Below, in pieces: positions 30,929-38,023 of a DNA stretch of 38,956 nucleotides. The notes below the pieces were generated by a model, which worked only from the letters and a program-made list of their open reading frames with translations, was not told where the DNA came from and did not search any database. Position 1 is the first letter of the stretch. The number at the start of each line of letters is the position of its first letter. A program made the translations under genes and the position numbers. Location of the stretch: contig DPJB01000025.1 in NCBI GenBank assembly GCA_003543245.1, forward strand, positions 19,591 through 58,546. Reading direction: 5' to 3'. The DNA comes from Moraxellaceae bacterium. GTDB taxonomy: Bacteria > Pseudomonadota > Gammaproteobacteria > Pseudomonadales > Moraxellaceae.

Positions 30929-31446
30929 GTGGCAGGTGTTTCCGCTGTGATGCCAAAGAGCATGGCATGGTCCGTCAGGTCTGGCCACCCGGGGCAAGCG
31001 GCAGCGCGCAGCAGCAGGCGGCTGTGCTGGAGTCTGCTGCTGAATACGGCGGCGGGCAGGCTCAGCAGGGCACCGGCATCGGCCGGCTCGATGATGGCAA
31101 TGTCGGGCGCCAGCACCACCAGACGCAGCAGGCGGGCACGTTGCAGGATCTGCTCGGGCTGATGTGCCGGACGCTCATGCAGCCAGTCAGCGTCATCAAT
31201 CGCCATCAGCGTCATGGCCCTCTGCAGTTCGTCAGCAAACGTGCCGGGCCGCTGCTGCCATTCGAAAAACAGCTCGAGGCTTTCATACAGGGACAGGTTG
31301 CTGAGAAAGCCGGCGTCCGGCCCCAGCCATGCTGTGCGCAGCCCACTGGCATTAGTGGCGGCGAGCACGGTTTCGAGTTTCTCTCGCGGCAATTTGCCGA
31401 CTGCCCAGCATCCCGGGGCGGGCAGGGCAGTGGTGGTGCCCGTCAT
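30925..31446 (-). CDS. Degenerate ABC ATPase-like subunit of the MCE operon
   Basis: A 173-residue protein in the position where MlaF-type ATPases lie, but clearly not a working ABC ATPase. Its layout can be followed: FLSNLSLYESLELFFEW (47-63) resembles the Q-loop region, QPEQILQRARLLRLVVLAPD (96-115) resembles the signature helix leading to Walker B, and IAIIEP (116-121) stands where LLLDEP should be. Missing are the P-loop GxxGxGKS (the N-terminal ~90 residues of an ATPase are reduced to ~40), the LSGG signature (here AHQPE), the Walker B aspartate, and the switch histidine. ATG 31446 overlaps the permease stop as TAATG and its own stop overlaps the MCE start as ATGA, so it is intact and co-translated, not an obvious decaying fragment. 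The assignment is by eye and needs a profile or structure comparison. Confidence 0.65.
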   Translation of the reverse strand: MTGTTTALPAPGCWAVGKLPREKLETVLAATNASGLRTAWLGPDAGFLSNLSLYESLELFFEWQQRPGTFADELQRAMTLMAIDDADWLHERPAHQPEQILQRARLLRLVVLAPDIAIIEPADAGALLSLPAAVFSSRLQHSRLLLRAAACPGWPDLTDHAMLFGITAETPAT

Positions 31447-32135
31447 TACAGCAGCCCCCACAAGGCATCCAGCACAAAGACGGCGATCAGGCTGCGTACC
31501 ACGGCCTGCGATGCCGCCTGCGGAATGTCGGTCATGGCGGAGCCGGCCAGAAAACCGGCGCGACAGGCAATCAGTGCAATGACGCTGCCGAACAGGGCGG
31601 TTTTGGTCAGCCCGCCCAGCACGCGCTGCAACGGCAGTACATCACCCAGTTGCAGCAGTTCGTCCCAGGCATTGGGACCGGCAGTCATCAGGGCTGCCGT
31701 CAGCAGGGCCGCCAGTGCCAGATACAGTGCCAGGAATACGCTTGCCAGCACCATGCCGCCGACGCGGGGAACAACGAGGTAGTGCACGGGACTCACGCCG
31801 AACTGTCGCAACACCCGGATTTCGTGATGCACCTGCATGGCGGCAAGCTCGCTGGCCATGGCAGAGGAGGACCGCGCAATCAGGATGAGGGCCGTCACCA
31901 AGGGGGCAAGTTCGCTGAACAGCAGTTGTGCCAGCAGCCGGAGGGTATCGGCACCGCTCTGGCCGAAGGTGTAATGCAGCTGGGCAACAATGATGGCGCC
32001 CAGCGCAATGCCGATCAGTATGACCAGCACCACCGACTCGGCACCGGTGAAGTAGAGCTGGCGCGTCAGGACACGACGTACCGGCGCGCGCAGCCAGTGC
32101 CGCGGCGAAAAAACGGAGGCGGATGGTTGCATCAT
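31446..32135 (-). CDS. MlaE-type ABC permease
   Basis: A 229-residue permease of the MlaE/YrbE family with about five membrane segments. The family signature is visible: LAPLVTALILIARSSSAMASELAAM followed by QVHHEIRVLRQFGVSPVHYLVVPRV, equivalent to the conserved coupling-helix region that contacts the ATPase. The family glycine-rich GRxGAA motif is altered to ARSSSA. ATG codons at 32135 and 32132 lie 2 and 5 bases after GGAGG; the second is better spaced. Both the ribosome binding site and start lie within an intrinsic-terminator-like hairpin that follows purA by only a few bases. It is the first gene of the permease-degenerate ATPase-MCE operon. Confidence 0.88.
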   Translation of the reverse strand: MMQPSASVFSPRHWLRAPVRRVLTRQLYFTGAESVVLVILIGIALGAIIVAQLHYTFGQSGADTLRLLAQLLFSELAPLVTALILIARSSSAMASELAAMQVHHEIRVLRQFGVSPVHYLVVPRVGGMVLASVFLALYLALAALLTAALMTAGPNAWDELLQLGDVLPLQRVLGGLTKTALFGSVIALIACRAGFLAGSAMTDIPQAASQAVVRSLIAVFVLDALWGLL

Positions 32136-32148
32136 CGCCTCCGTTTTT
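32109..32148 (-). terminator. Terminator-like hairpin after purA enclosing the RBS and start of the MlaE-type gene
   Basis: On the minus strand, AAAAACGGAGGCG (32148-32136) pairs perfectly over 13 bases with CGCCTCCGTTTTT (32121-32109), with a 14-base loop. The 3' arm ends in six U, giving an intrinsic terminator one base after the purA stop region. The 5' arm contains GGAGG and the loop contains the ATGATG start codons, so the same stem would hide the ribosome binding site. It may both end purA transcripts and restrict translation of the permease gene. Confidence 0.75.
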
Positions 32149-32149
32149 C

Positions 32150-33469
32150 TCAGTTGAACGGATGCCGCAGGACGATGGTTTCGTCGCGGTCCGGTCCGGT
32201 GGAGATGATGTCGATGGGGCAGCCCACCACTTCCTCGATGCGCTTGATATAGGCGCGGGCATTGGCTGGCAGGCCGTCGAGGGTTTTGACGCCAACGGTG
32301 GAGTCGCTCCAGCCGGGCAGGTCCTCGTACACCGGCACCACGTTATCGAACGACTCGGCATCGGACATGATGCATTCCATGGAGCCGGCGACCTTGCTCT
32401 CGTAGCCGGTGCAGACACGCACGGTTTCCAGCCCGTCGAGCACGTCGAGCTTGGTCAGGCAAAGCCCCGAAATCGAGTTCAGTTCGACGGCACGACGCAG
32501 CAGGGCGGCATCAAACCAGCCGCAGCGGCGCTGGCGACCGGTGGTGGCGCCAAACTCGTGGCCCTTGGTGCCCAGATGCTTGCCGATGGTATCACCCACA
32601 TCATTGGCGGCGTCATAGACCAGCTCGGTCGGGAAGGGGCCGCTGCCGACACGGGTGGTGTAGGCCTTGGTGATGCCCAGCACGTAATCCAGGTACAGCG
32701 GACCAAAACCGGAACCGGTCGAGGTGCCTCCGGCGGTGGTGTTGGACGACGTGACATAGGGGTAGGTGCCATGGTCGATGTCGAGCAGGGACCCCTGTGC
32801 GCCTTCGAACATGATGTTTTTGCCTTCGCGGCGGAACTGGTGAAGGATGGCCGGCACGTCGGCCACCAGATCGCGCAGCTGCTCGGCCCAGGACAGTGCA
32901 TCGTCCAGGGTTTTCTGGAAGTCGACGGCGTCGGCCTTGTAGTAGTTCATCAGCTGGAAGTTGTGGTAATCGAGCACTTCGCGCAGACGGGCAGCCAGTG
33001 TGTCGGGGCGGAACAGGTCGCCCAGACGCAGGCCGCGACGGGCCACCTTGTCTTCGTAGGCGGGGCCGATGCCACGACCGGTCGTGCCGATCTTGGCACT
33101 GCCACGTGCCGCTTCACGGGCCTGATCGAGGGCGGCGTGGTAAGGCAGGATGAGCGGGCAGGCTGCCGACACTTTCAGGCGTGCACGCGGGTCCACGCCC
33201 TTGGCTTCAAGACCGGCCAGCTCCTTGAGCAGGGCTTCGGGCGAGAGCACAACGCCATTGCCGATCAGGCACAGCACATTCTTGCGCAGGATGCCGGACG
33301 GGATCAGGTGCAGCACGGTCTTTTCGCCATCCACCCACAGGGTGTGGCCGGCGTTGTGACCGCCCTGGAAGCGCACCACGGCCGAAGCATTGTCGGTCAG
33401 CAGGTCGACGATCTTGCCCTTGCCTTCGTCACCCCATTGGGTGCCCAGCACAACAACATTCTTGCCCAT
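32150..33469 (-). CDS. purA: Adenylosuccinate synthetase PurA
   Basis: PurA joins IMP and aspartate with GTP to form adenylosuccinate, the committed step to AMP. The 439-residue product starts MGKNVVVLGTQWGDEGKGKI, which holds the GDEGKGK phosphate-binding loop. Further family motifs are RFQGGHNAGHT, GRGIGPAYEDK, EGAQGSLLDIDHGTYPYVTS (mobile loop) and RRCGWFD. The length is normal (E. coli 432). It lies 38 bases downstream of hisZ, the usual order in gammaproteobacteria, so the two are probably co-transcribed. A terminator-like hairpin starts immediately after the stop codon. Confidence 0.97.
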   Translation of the reverse strand: MGKNVVVLGTQWGDEGKGKIVDLLTDNASAVVRFQGGHNAGHTLWVDGEKTVLHLIPSGILRKNVLCLIGNGVVLSPEALLKELAGLEAKGVDPRARLKVSAACPLILPYHAALDQAREAARGSAKIGTTGRGIGPAYEDKVARRGLRLGDLFRPDTLAARLREVLDYHNFQLMNYYKADAVDFQKTLDDALSWAEQLRDLVADVPAILHQFRREGKNIMFEGAQGSLLDIDHGTYPYVTSSNTTAGGTSTGSGFGPLYLDYVLGITKAYTTRVGSGPFPTELVYDAANDVGDTIGKHLGTKGHEFGATTGRQRRCGWFDAALLRRAVELNSISGLCLTKLDVLDGLETVRVCTGYESKVAGSMECIMSDAESFDNVVPVYEDLPGWSDSTVGVKTLDGLPANARAYIKRIEEVVGCPIDIISTGPDRDETIVLRHPFN

Positions 33470-33507
33470 GTCAGTTCTCGGTTACTGCATTCAGATAAAT
33501 AGGAAAA

Positions 33508-34689
33508 TCAGGAATTCTTGACCGTCCACTGGCCGTCCTGCTGCACCAGCATGCGCTCACAACCCAGCGCGGCAGCAGTGGTGTTGTCACCCGGCAACTG
33601 CTGCACCACATGCTCACCCTTCTGGCGCTGGTCGGCGATCGCGGCACGCAAGGCGGCGTCATCGCCGGCCGGGGCCAGGATGGACTTGCGCAGTGCGCTG
33701 TCTGGCCCAAACGCCAGCAGTGCTTTCAGGTCGGCACTGAAGCCGGTGGCAGCGCGGGCGCGACCGAAGGCTTCGCCCACATGGTCATAGCGGCCGCCCT
33801 TGGCCAGTTCGGCACGGGTGCCCGGGGCGTAGGCCGCAAACACCAGACCCGTGTGATAGTGATAGCCACGCAGCTCGGTCAGGTCGACATACAGCGTGAT
33901 GCCGGGGTGCGATGCGGCCAGTGCCGCCACGACGGCATCAAGGGCATCCAGTGCGGCATCAATGCCGGCCGACACGCCCTGCAGCAGTTCGCGGGCCTTG
34001 CCCAGTACCTGTGTGCCACCGGCCAGCCGGAGCAGGCCGTCGAAGCAGCGGTTGAGGGGCGCAGGCAGGCCGCGTGCCGACAGGAACTCTCGCAGTTCTG
34101 CAGCGGCCTTGCGTTGATAGATGTCAAACAGGATGTCTTCATCGCTACCGCTGATGCCGGCAGCTGTGGTCAGGCCACGGAACAGGGCGACATGGCCGAG
34201 GTCGAGATGGATCTCGCGGCAGCCGGCCAGTGCCAGCGTGTCCAGCATCAGGCGCAGTACCTCGATGTCACCGGCAACGCCGGCGTAGCCGTAAAGCTCG
34301 GCGCCGATCTGCACCGGGCAGCGCGAGGCGGCCATGCTGGCCGGGCGGGTGTTCAGCGTGGTGCCGGCATAGCAGTAACGCGCCGGGCCTTCCACGGGGA
34401 TGACATGGGCATCCAGACGGGCCACCTGCGGCGTGATGTCGGCGCGTACGCCCATCATGCGGCCGGAAAGCTGGTCGGTAATCTTGAAGGTCATCAGCTC
34501 CAGATCATGCCCGGAGCCGGTGAGCAGGGATTCAAGGTGTTCCATGAGGGGCGGGAACACCAGCTGGTAGCCCCAGGCGGCAAAGGTATCAAGCAGGCGA
34601 CGACGCAGCTGCTCAAGACGGGCCGCTTCGGCCGGCAGTACGTCGGCCACGCCATCGGGCAGCAGCCAGGTATCGACAGATCGGGTCAT
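33508..34689 (-). CDS. hisZ: ATP phosphoribosyltransferase regulatory subunit HisZ
   Basis: HisZ is a catalytically inactive histidyl-tRNA-synthetase paralogue that binds the short form of HisG and confers histidine feedback control on the first step of histidine synthesis. The 393-residue product has class II synthetase-like motif 1 (PDGVADVLPAEAARLEQLRRRLLDTFAAWGYQ region) and motif 2 remnants around FKITDQLSGRMMGVRADITPQVAR. It lacks the C-terminal anticodon-binding domain, as expected. HisG is not in this window. The start ATG 34689 has a weak ribosome binding site. Upstream lie a terminator and a boxA sequence, so expression of hisZ-purA may depend on attenuation or on a promoter close to the gene. 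Confidence 0.93.
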   Translation of the reverse strand: MTRSVDTWLLPDGVADVLPAEAARLEQLRRRLLDTFAAWGYQLVFPPLMEHLESLLTGSGHDLELMTFKITDQLSGRMMGVRADITPQVARLDAHVIPVEGPARYCYAGTTLNTRPASMAASRCPVQIGAELYGYAGVAGDIEVLRLMLDTLALAGCREIHLDLGHVALFRGLTTAAGISGSDEDILFDIYQRKAAAELREFLSARGLPAPLNRCFDGLLRLAGGTQVLGKARELLQGVSAGIDAALDALDAVVAALAASHPGITLYVDLTELRGYHYHTGLVFAAYAPGTRAELAKGGRYDHVGEAFGRARAATGFSADLKALLAFGPDSALRKSILAPAGDDAALRAAIADQRQKGEHVVQQLPGDNTTAAALGCERMLVQQDGQWTVKNS

Positions 34690-34724
34690 GGAGGGTCAAT
34701 CGCTCACGGGCACAGCGGGGACAC

Positions 34725-34747
34725 AAAAAAACCGAGTAGATACTCGG
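34725..34747 (-). terminator. Intrinsic terminator upstream of hisZ
   Basis: On the minus strand a 7-bp stem CCGAGTA/TACTCGG with a 2-base loop (34747-34732) is followed by seven U (34731-34725). It lies 36 bases before the hisZ start, so it ends the leftward transcript from lrgAB-like genes or a leader/small RNA. Confidence 0.88.
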
Positions 34748-34836
34748 CTTGACGAATAGTAGCACGGGCCGGCAGTCCGGCCCAAGCCTTGCGAAGGGAT
34801 TCCTCTGCCTGCTGTCTGTTTTCGTGCATGTCCTGC

Positions 34837-34848
34837 TGTTAAAGAGCA
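34837..34848 (-). promoter_or_regulatory. boxA antitermination sequence
   Basis: The minus strand reads TGCTCTTTAACA, identical to the boxA core of E. coli rRNA operon leaders, the binding site in RNA for NusB-NusE. It lies within a potential small hairpin (CTGCT/AGCAG arms). No rRNA gene follows within the window. Confidence 0.6.
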
Positions 34849-34933
34849 GATGGCGGGAATGATTGTGAGAGTAATGGCGACCCTTTTTCCCGGCGTGGGC
34901 CGCGCCTCTCGTTTACACAGCTGCCAGAGTTTT

Positions 34934-35629
34934 TTACAGCAGGGCATGCACCAGCGGCGGCAACCAGAAGGCGGTGAGCATGCCGTTCAGGCCCATGCCC
35001 AGCGCTGCAAAGGCACCGGCAGTGGGATGAATCTGGAAGGCCCGTGCCGTACCGACACCATGCGCTGCCAGCCCCATGGCAAAGCCGCGGGCCACATCAC
35101 TCTTCACGCCCTTGAGCAGGGGCTCGGCCACGGCGGCCCCCAGTACGCCAGAAAAGCCGACCAGTGCGGCGGCCAGTGCAATCGGGGCATGAATCTTTTC
35201 ACCGATACCGATGGCGATCGGAGTGGTCACGGCACGGGTGCCAAAAGCCAGAATGCTGTCGTGGGAGAGGCCGAACAGCCAGGCCAGCCCCATGGCGCTG
35301 CCGGCGCCAAGCAGGGTGCCGATCAGCAGGGTGCCGCCCAATGGCTTGAAGGCGGCCAGCAGGCGCGGCAAGGCGTGGTACAGCGGGACGGCCAGCGCCA
35401 CGGTGGCCGGGCCCAGCATGAAATGCAGCAGGGCATTGCCCTTGAAGTAGGTCTGGTAATCCGTGCCGGTGAGCAGCAGGCCGCCAATCAGCAGTGCCAG
35501 TGCAATCATCAGTGGCGGCGCCCACACCGGTTGTCCCAGTTTCTGGAACGTCCAGTTGCCCATTTCGTAAGCGGCAAAGGTGGCAATCAGCCAGGGCACC
35601 GGGGATTGCAGCAGGTCGGCAAGGCTCAT
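34934..35629 (-). CDS. lrgB: LrgB/CidB-family membrane protein
   Basis: A 231-residue multi-span membrane protein of the LrgB family. Family features are PVWAPPLMIALALLIGGLLLTGTDYQTYFKG near the N-terminus, FMLGPATVALAVPLYHALP, and the strongly conserved SHDSILAFGTRAVTTPIAIGI with EPLLKG and GLAAHGVGTARAFQI toward the C-terminus. In Gram-positive bacteria LrgAB/CidAB influence murein hydrolase activity and pyruvate or glycolate transport; plant relatives transport glycolate. ATG 35629 overlaps the lrgA-like stop as ATGA, showing translational coupling. Gene symbol is assigned by family only. Confidence 0.88.
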   Translation of the reverse strand: MSLADLLQSPVPWLIATFAAYEMGNWTFQKLGQPVWAPPLMIALALLIGGLLLTGTDYQTYFKGNALLHFMLGPATVALAVPLYHALPRLLAAFKPLGGTLLIGTLLGAGSAMGLAWLFGLSHDSILAFGTRAVTTPIAIGIGEKIHAPIALAAALVGFSGVLGAAVAEPLLKGVKSDVARGFAMGLAAHGVGTARAFQIHPTAGAFAALGMGLNGMLTAFWLPPLVHALL

Positions 35630-35973
35630 GCGGCACCCCGTGCACGCAGCCAGCGGTCCAGTCCGTAGCCACACAGCAGCAACGGAATCAGTGTCGACAG
35701 CACCATGACAAGGCCAATGCGCAGCCCTTCCTGTGCCAGCAGCGGGCCCATCGTCATGATGCCGACCGAGGCCGGCACGAAGTAGAGGGTGAGGGGTTTC
35801 AGCACCACCTGGCTGACCTGGTCCAGATCCGCCGGCACGCCACGGCGGATCACCAGGCCGGCAAACAGGATGAGCATGCCGATCACACCGCCCGGCACCG
35901 GAATTCCGGAGGCACGGGCGATGATTTCACCGGCAAACTGGCACAGCAGCAGAATGAGCAGACCGCGAATCAT
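35626..35973 (-). CDS. lrgA: LrgA/CidA-family holin-like membrane protein
   Basis: A 115-residue protein with about four membrane spans. The family signature is visible as LCQFAGEIIARASGIPVPGGVIGMLILF, followed by VLKPLTLYFVPASVGIM and LLAQEGLRIGLVMVLSTL. LrgA-like proteins act with LrgB; proposed roles are holin-like control of autolysis or small organic acid transport. The gene starts 13 bases after the hflC stop on the same strand, so it may be carried on the hflKC transcript. The start ATG 35973 has a modest AAGG upstream. Confidence 0.87.
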   Translation of the reverse strand: MIRGLLILLLCQFAGEIIARASGIPVPGGVIGMLILFAGLVIRRGVPADLDQVSQVVLKPLTLYFVPASVGIMTMGPLLAQEGLRIGLVMVLSTLIPLLLCGYGLDRWLRARGAA

Positions 35974-35986
35974 CAGCAGCAGCCTT

Positions 35987-36856
35987 TTATTTTCCGGGAT
36001 TCTTCATGTAGCGAAAGAATTCGCTGTCGCCCTTGAGCACCATGACATCCGACGGCTTTGAAAAGCTGGCGCGATACGCCTGCAGGGAGCGGTAGAACTT
36101 GTAGAACTCCGCATCCTTGCCAAAGGCCCGTGCCGAAATGGACGCGGCCAGGGCATCACCTTCACCGCGCAGCGTTTCTGCCTTGCGATAGGCTTCGGCC
36201 AGCAGCACGCGCTGCTCGCGTTCGGCGTTGGCCTTGATGGTCTCGGCAATTTCGGTGCCTTGCGAACGGTGCTCACGGGCTTCGCGTTCGCGTTCCGAGC
36301 GCATGCGGTTGTGGATGGAGTCGGAAATGGAGTCGGGGAAATCCACGCGCTTGAGGCGCACATCCACCACCTTGATGCCGAACTCCTTGACTGCAATGGC
36401 ATTCAGTTCCTGCGTGAGATCCGTCATCAGCTTGTCGCGCTGGCCTGACACCACTTCATGCACGGTGCGTTCGGAGACCTTGTTTTTCAGGCTGTCTTTT
36501 GCGCGCGACATCAGCAGCAGTTCGGCCCGGCTGCGATCACCGCCGGTATTGGTGAAGTAGCGCTGCACATCGGCCACGCGCCACATCACATAGGCATCAA
36601 CCGTGATGAACTTGCTTTCCTTGGTCAGGAAGTCGGTACTTTCCGAGTTGCTGACCTGGGTGCGCGCATCAAACTTGCGTACGTCATGCATGAACGGAAT
36701 TTTTGCATGAAGGCCTGGTTTGAGGTCGGCATCAATGACTTCGCCAAACTGCAGCAGCATGCCACGTTCGGTTTCCTTGATGGTGTAGAGCGCGCCATTG
36801 GCGATAATCAGAAGCACCACTGTCACGAACAGGATGTTGAAGGCACGAGGACTCAT
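35987..36856 (-). CDS. hflC: HflC, regulatory stomatin-like subunit of the HflKC-FtsH complex
   Basis: HflC is a membrane-anchored SPFH-domain protein whose bulk lies in the periplasm; with HflK it forms a large cage around the FtsH protease and modulates it. The 289-residue product has an N-terminal membrane helix (about 6-24, NILFVTVVLLIIANGALYTI), then the SPFH domain (RGMLLQFGEVIDADLKPGLHAKIPF) and a charged helical region rich in REREARE and RAEAYRKAETLRGEGDA-type repeats. The end, SEFFRYMKNP, is typical. Its ATG overlaps the hflK stop as ATGA, indicating coupled translation needed for equal subunit amounts. Confidence 0.95.
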   Translation of the reverse strand: MSPRAFNILFVTVVLLIIANGALYTIKETERGMLLQFGEVIDADLKPGLHAKIPFMHDVRKFDARTQVSNSESTDFLTKESKFITVDAYVMWRVADVQRYFTNTGGDRSRAELLLMSRAKDSLKNKVSERTVHEVVSGQRDKLMTDLTQELNAIAVKEFGIKVVDVRLKRVDFPDSISDSIHNRMRSEREREAREHRSQGTEIAETIKANAEREQRVLLAEAYRKAETLRGEGDALAASISARAFGKDAEFYKFYRSLQAYRASFSKPSDVMVLKGDSEFFRYMKNPGK

Positions 36857-37968
36857 GAGCGGTTCTCCTGGCTGTTGCCGCTACGGCTGCGCACGGCGGG
36901 GGCCGGCTCGTTTGATGGCGTGGTGGCCGGGGCCAGTGTGGCGGGCGGAGTGGTTTGCGGAATCATCTTGTCGAGGGGCAGGTACAGCATCTGGTTGTTG
37001 TTGCCCTCCACCACGACCTTGCTGGTTTTGGCGAGCACGGATTCCATGGTTTCGTAATACAGGCGGCTGCGTGTGACGGCAGGTGCCTTGCGGTATTCGG
37101 TGATGAGCTGGTCAAAGCGGGATGCATCGCCGGTGGCACGGTCAACCACTTCCTGCTTGTAGCCTTCAGCTTCTGCCAGCAGTCGTGCGGCCTGGCCGCG
37201 CGCTTCCGGCACAATGCCGTTGGCATAGGTTTCGGCCTGGTTTTTCAGGCGCTCCTTGTCTTCCTTGGCCTTGTTGACGTCATCGAATGCGGCCTTCACT
37301 TCTTTCGGCGGCAGTGCTTCCAGCACGTTCACGCCAGTGACGGTGATGCCGGTGCTGTAGTTGTCGAGATATTTCTGCAGGCGTGGCTGCACATCACGCG
37401 CAATGGTGGCGCGACCTTCATTGAGGATGTTGATCAGTTTTGACGAGCCAACGACATGACGCAGTGACGATTCGGATGCCTGGATAAGGCTGGTCTCCGG
37501 TGAAGAGACCTGCATCAGGTATTTCTTGGCATCACTGATGCGGTACTGCACCTCAAGTGAAATATCCACGATGTTGGTGTCTTCCGTAATCATGGTTGCA
37601 TTCAGGGAGGCTTTTTCAACGCTCTGGATGTCCACTTTCTGCACGCGATCAACCAGAGGCGGTGCCCAGTGCAGGCCGGCGGTCTGTGTGTCGTAGATTT
37701 TGCCGAAGCGGAAAATGACGGCTTCTTCGGCCTGCTTGACCGTATAGAAACCGAACACCAGCCAGAGGGCGACGACACCGCCGACGGCCCATTTGAGCAA
37801 GTCGGTTTCCTTCATGCCGCCACTGCTGCCACCAGCATTGCCACCACCGAACAGGCCGTTCAGTTTCTTCAGCAGGTCATCCAGTCCCGGGGGGTTGCCG
37901 CCCTTGTTGCCGCCGCCCCCCCAGGGGTTCGGGTTTTCGCCTTTGTTGCCAGGCTGGTTCCAGGCCAT
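36853..37968 (-). CDS. hflK: HflK, regulatory stomatin-like subunit of the HflKC-FtsH complex
   Basis: HflK pairs with HflC in the FtsH-regulating membrane cage. The 371-residue product has a glycine/asparagine-rich cytosolic N-terminus (NPNPWGGGGNKGGNPPG), then LDDLLKKLNGLFGGG, one membrane helix (about 61-80, LLKWAVGGVVALWLVFGFYTV) and the SPFH domain (EEAVIFRFGKIYDTQTAGLHWAPPLVDRV). The helical region has EARGQAARLLAEAEGYKQEV, and a proline/alanine/threonine-rich tail follows. ATG 37968 is chosen because GGAG lies 6 bases upstream; an in-frame start 12 bases earlier is less likely. An intrinsic terminator separates it from hflX. Confidence 0.95.
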   Translation of the reverse strand: MAWNQPGNKGENPNPWGGGGNKGGNPPGLDDLLKKLNGLFGGGNAGGSSGGMKETDLLKWAVGGVVALWLVFGFYTVKQAEEAVIFRFGKIYDTQTAGLHWAPPLVDRVQKVDIQSVEKASLNATMITEDTNIVDISLEVQYRISDAKKYLMQVSSPETSLIQASESSLRHVVGSSKLINILNEGRATIARDVQPRLQKYLDNYSTGITVTGVNVLEALPPKEVKAAFDDVNKAKEDKERLKNQAETYANGIVPEARGQAARLLAEAEGYKQEVVDRATGDASRFDQLITEYRKAPAVTRSRLYYETMESVLAKTSKVVVEGNNNQMLYLPLDKMIPQTTPPATLAPATTPSNEPAPAVRSRSGNSQENRS

Positions 37969-37983
37969 GAAGTACTCCACTGC

Positions 37984-38006
37984 AAAAAATCTCTCCCGGC
38001 GGGAGA
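37984..38006 (-). terminator. Intrinsic terminator between hflX and hflK
   Basis: On the minus strand TCTCCC (38006-38001) and GGGAGA (37997-37992) form a 6-bp stem with a 3-base loop, followed after GA by a run of six U (37989-37984). It lies 18 bases after the hflX stop and ahead of the hflK ribosome binding site, so it may be a partial attenuator within the hflX-hflK-hflC operon. Confidence 0.7.
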
Positions 38007-38023
38007 AAGGGGTTGGATAAGGG

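Larger units (their letters stand above)
34690..34933 (-). promoter_or_regulatory. Structured non-coding region between lrgB-like gene and hisZ (boxA, two hairpins, possible promoter)
   Basis: This 244-base region has no convincing reading frame. Reading leftward: an rrn-type boxA TGCTCTTTAACA at 34848-34837; a 7-bp hairpin (GGGCCGG/CCGGCCC, 34783-34766); a TACTAT hexamer at 34759-34754 that could be a -10 with TTGGGC (34783-34778 region) about 18 bases upstream; and an intrinsic terminator at 34747-34725. The order boxA, hairpin, terminator, gene suggests either a leader under antitermination control or a small RNA of about 120-150 bases. Function is inference. Confidence 0.45.

Noticed and set aside
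34690..34933. tRNA gene suggested by the boxA and hairpins upstream of hisZ
   Set aside because: No cloverleaf, T-loop (GGTTCGAATCC-like) or acceptor stem could be found on either strand.
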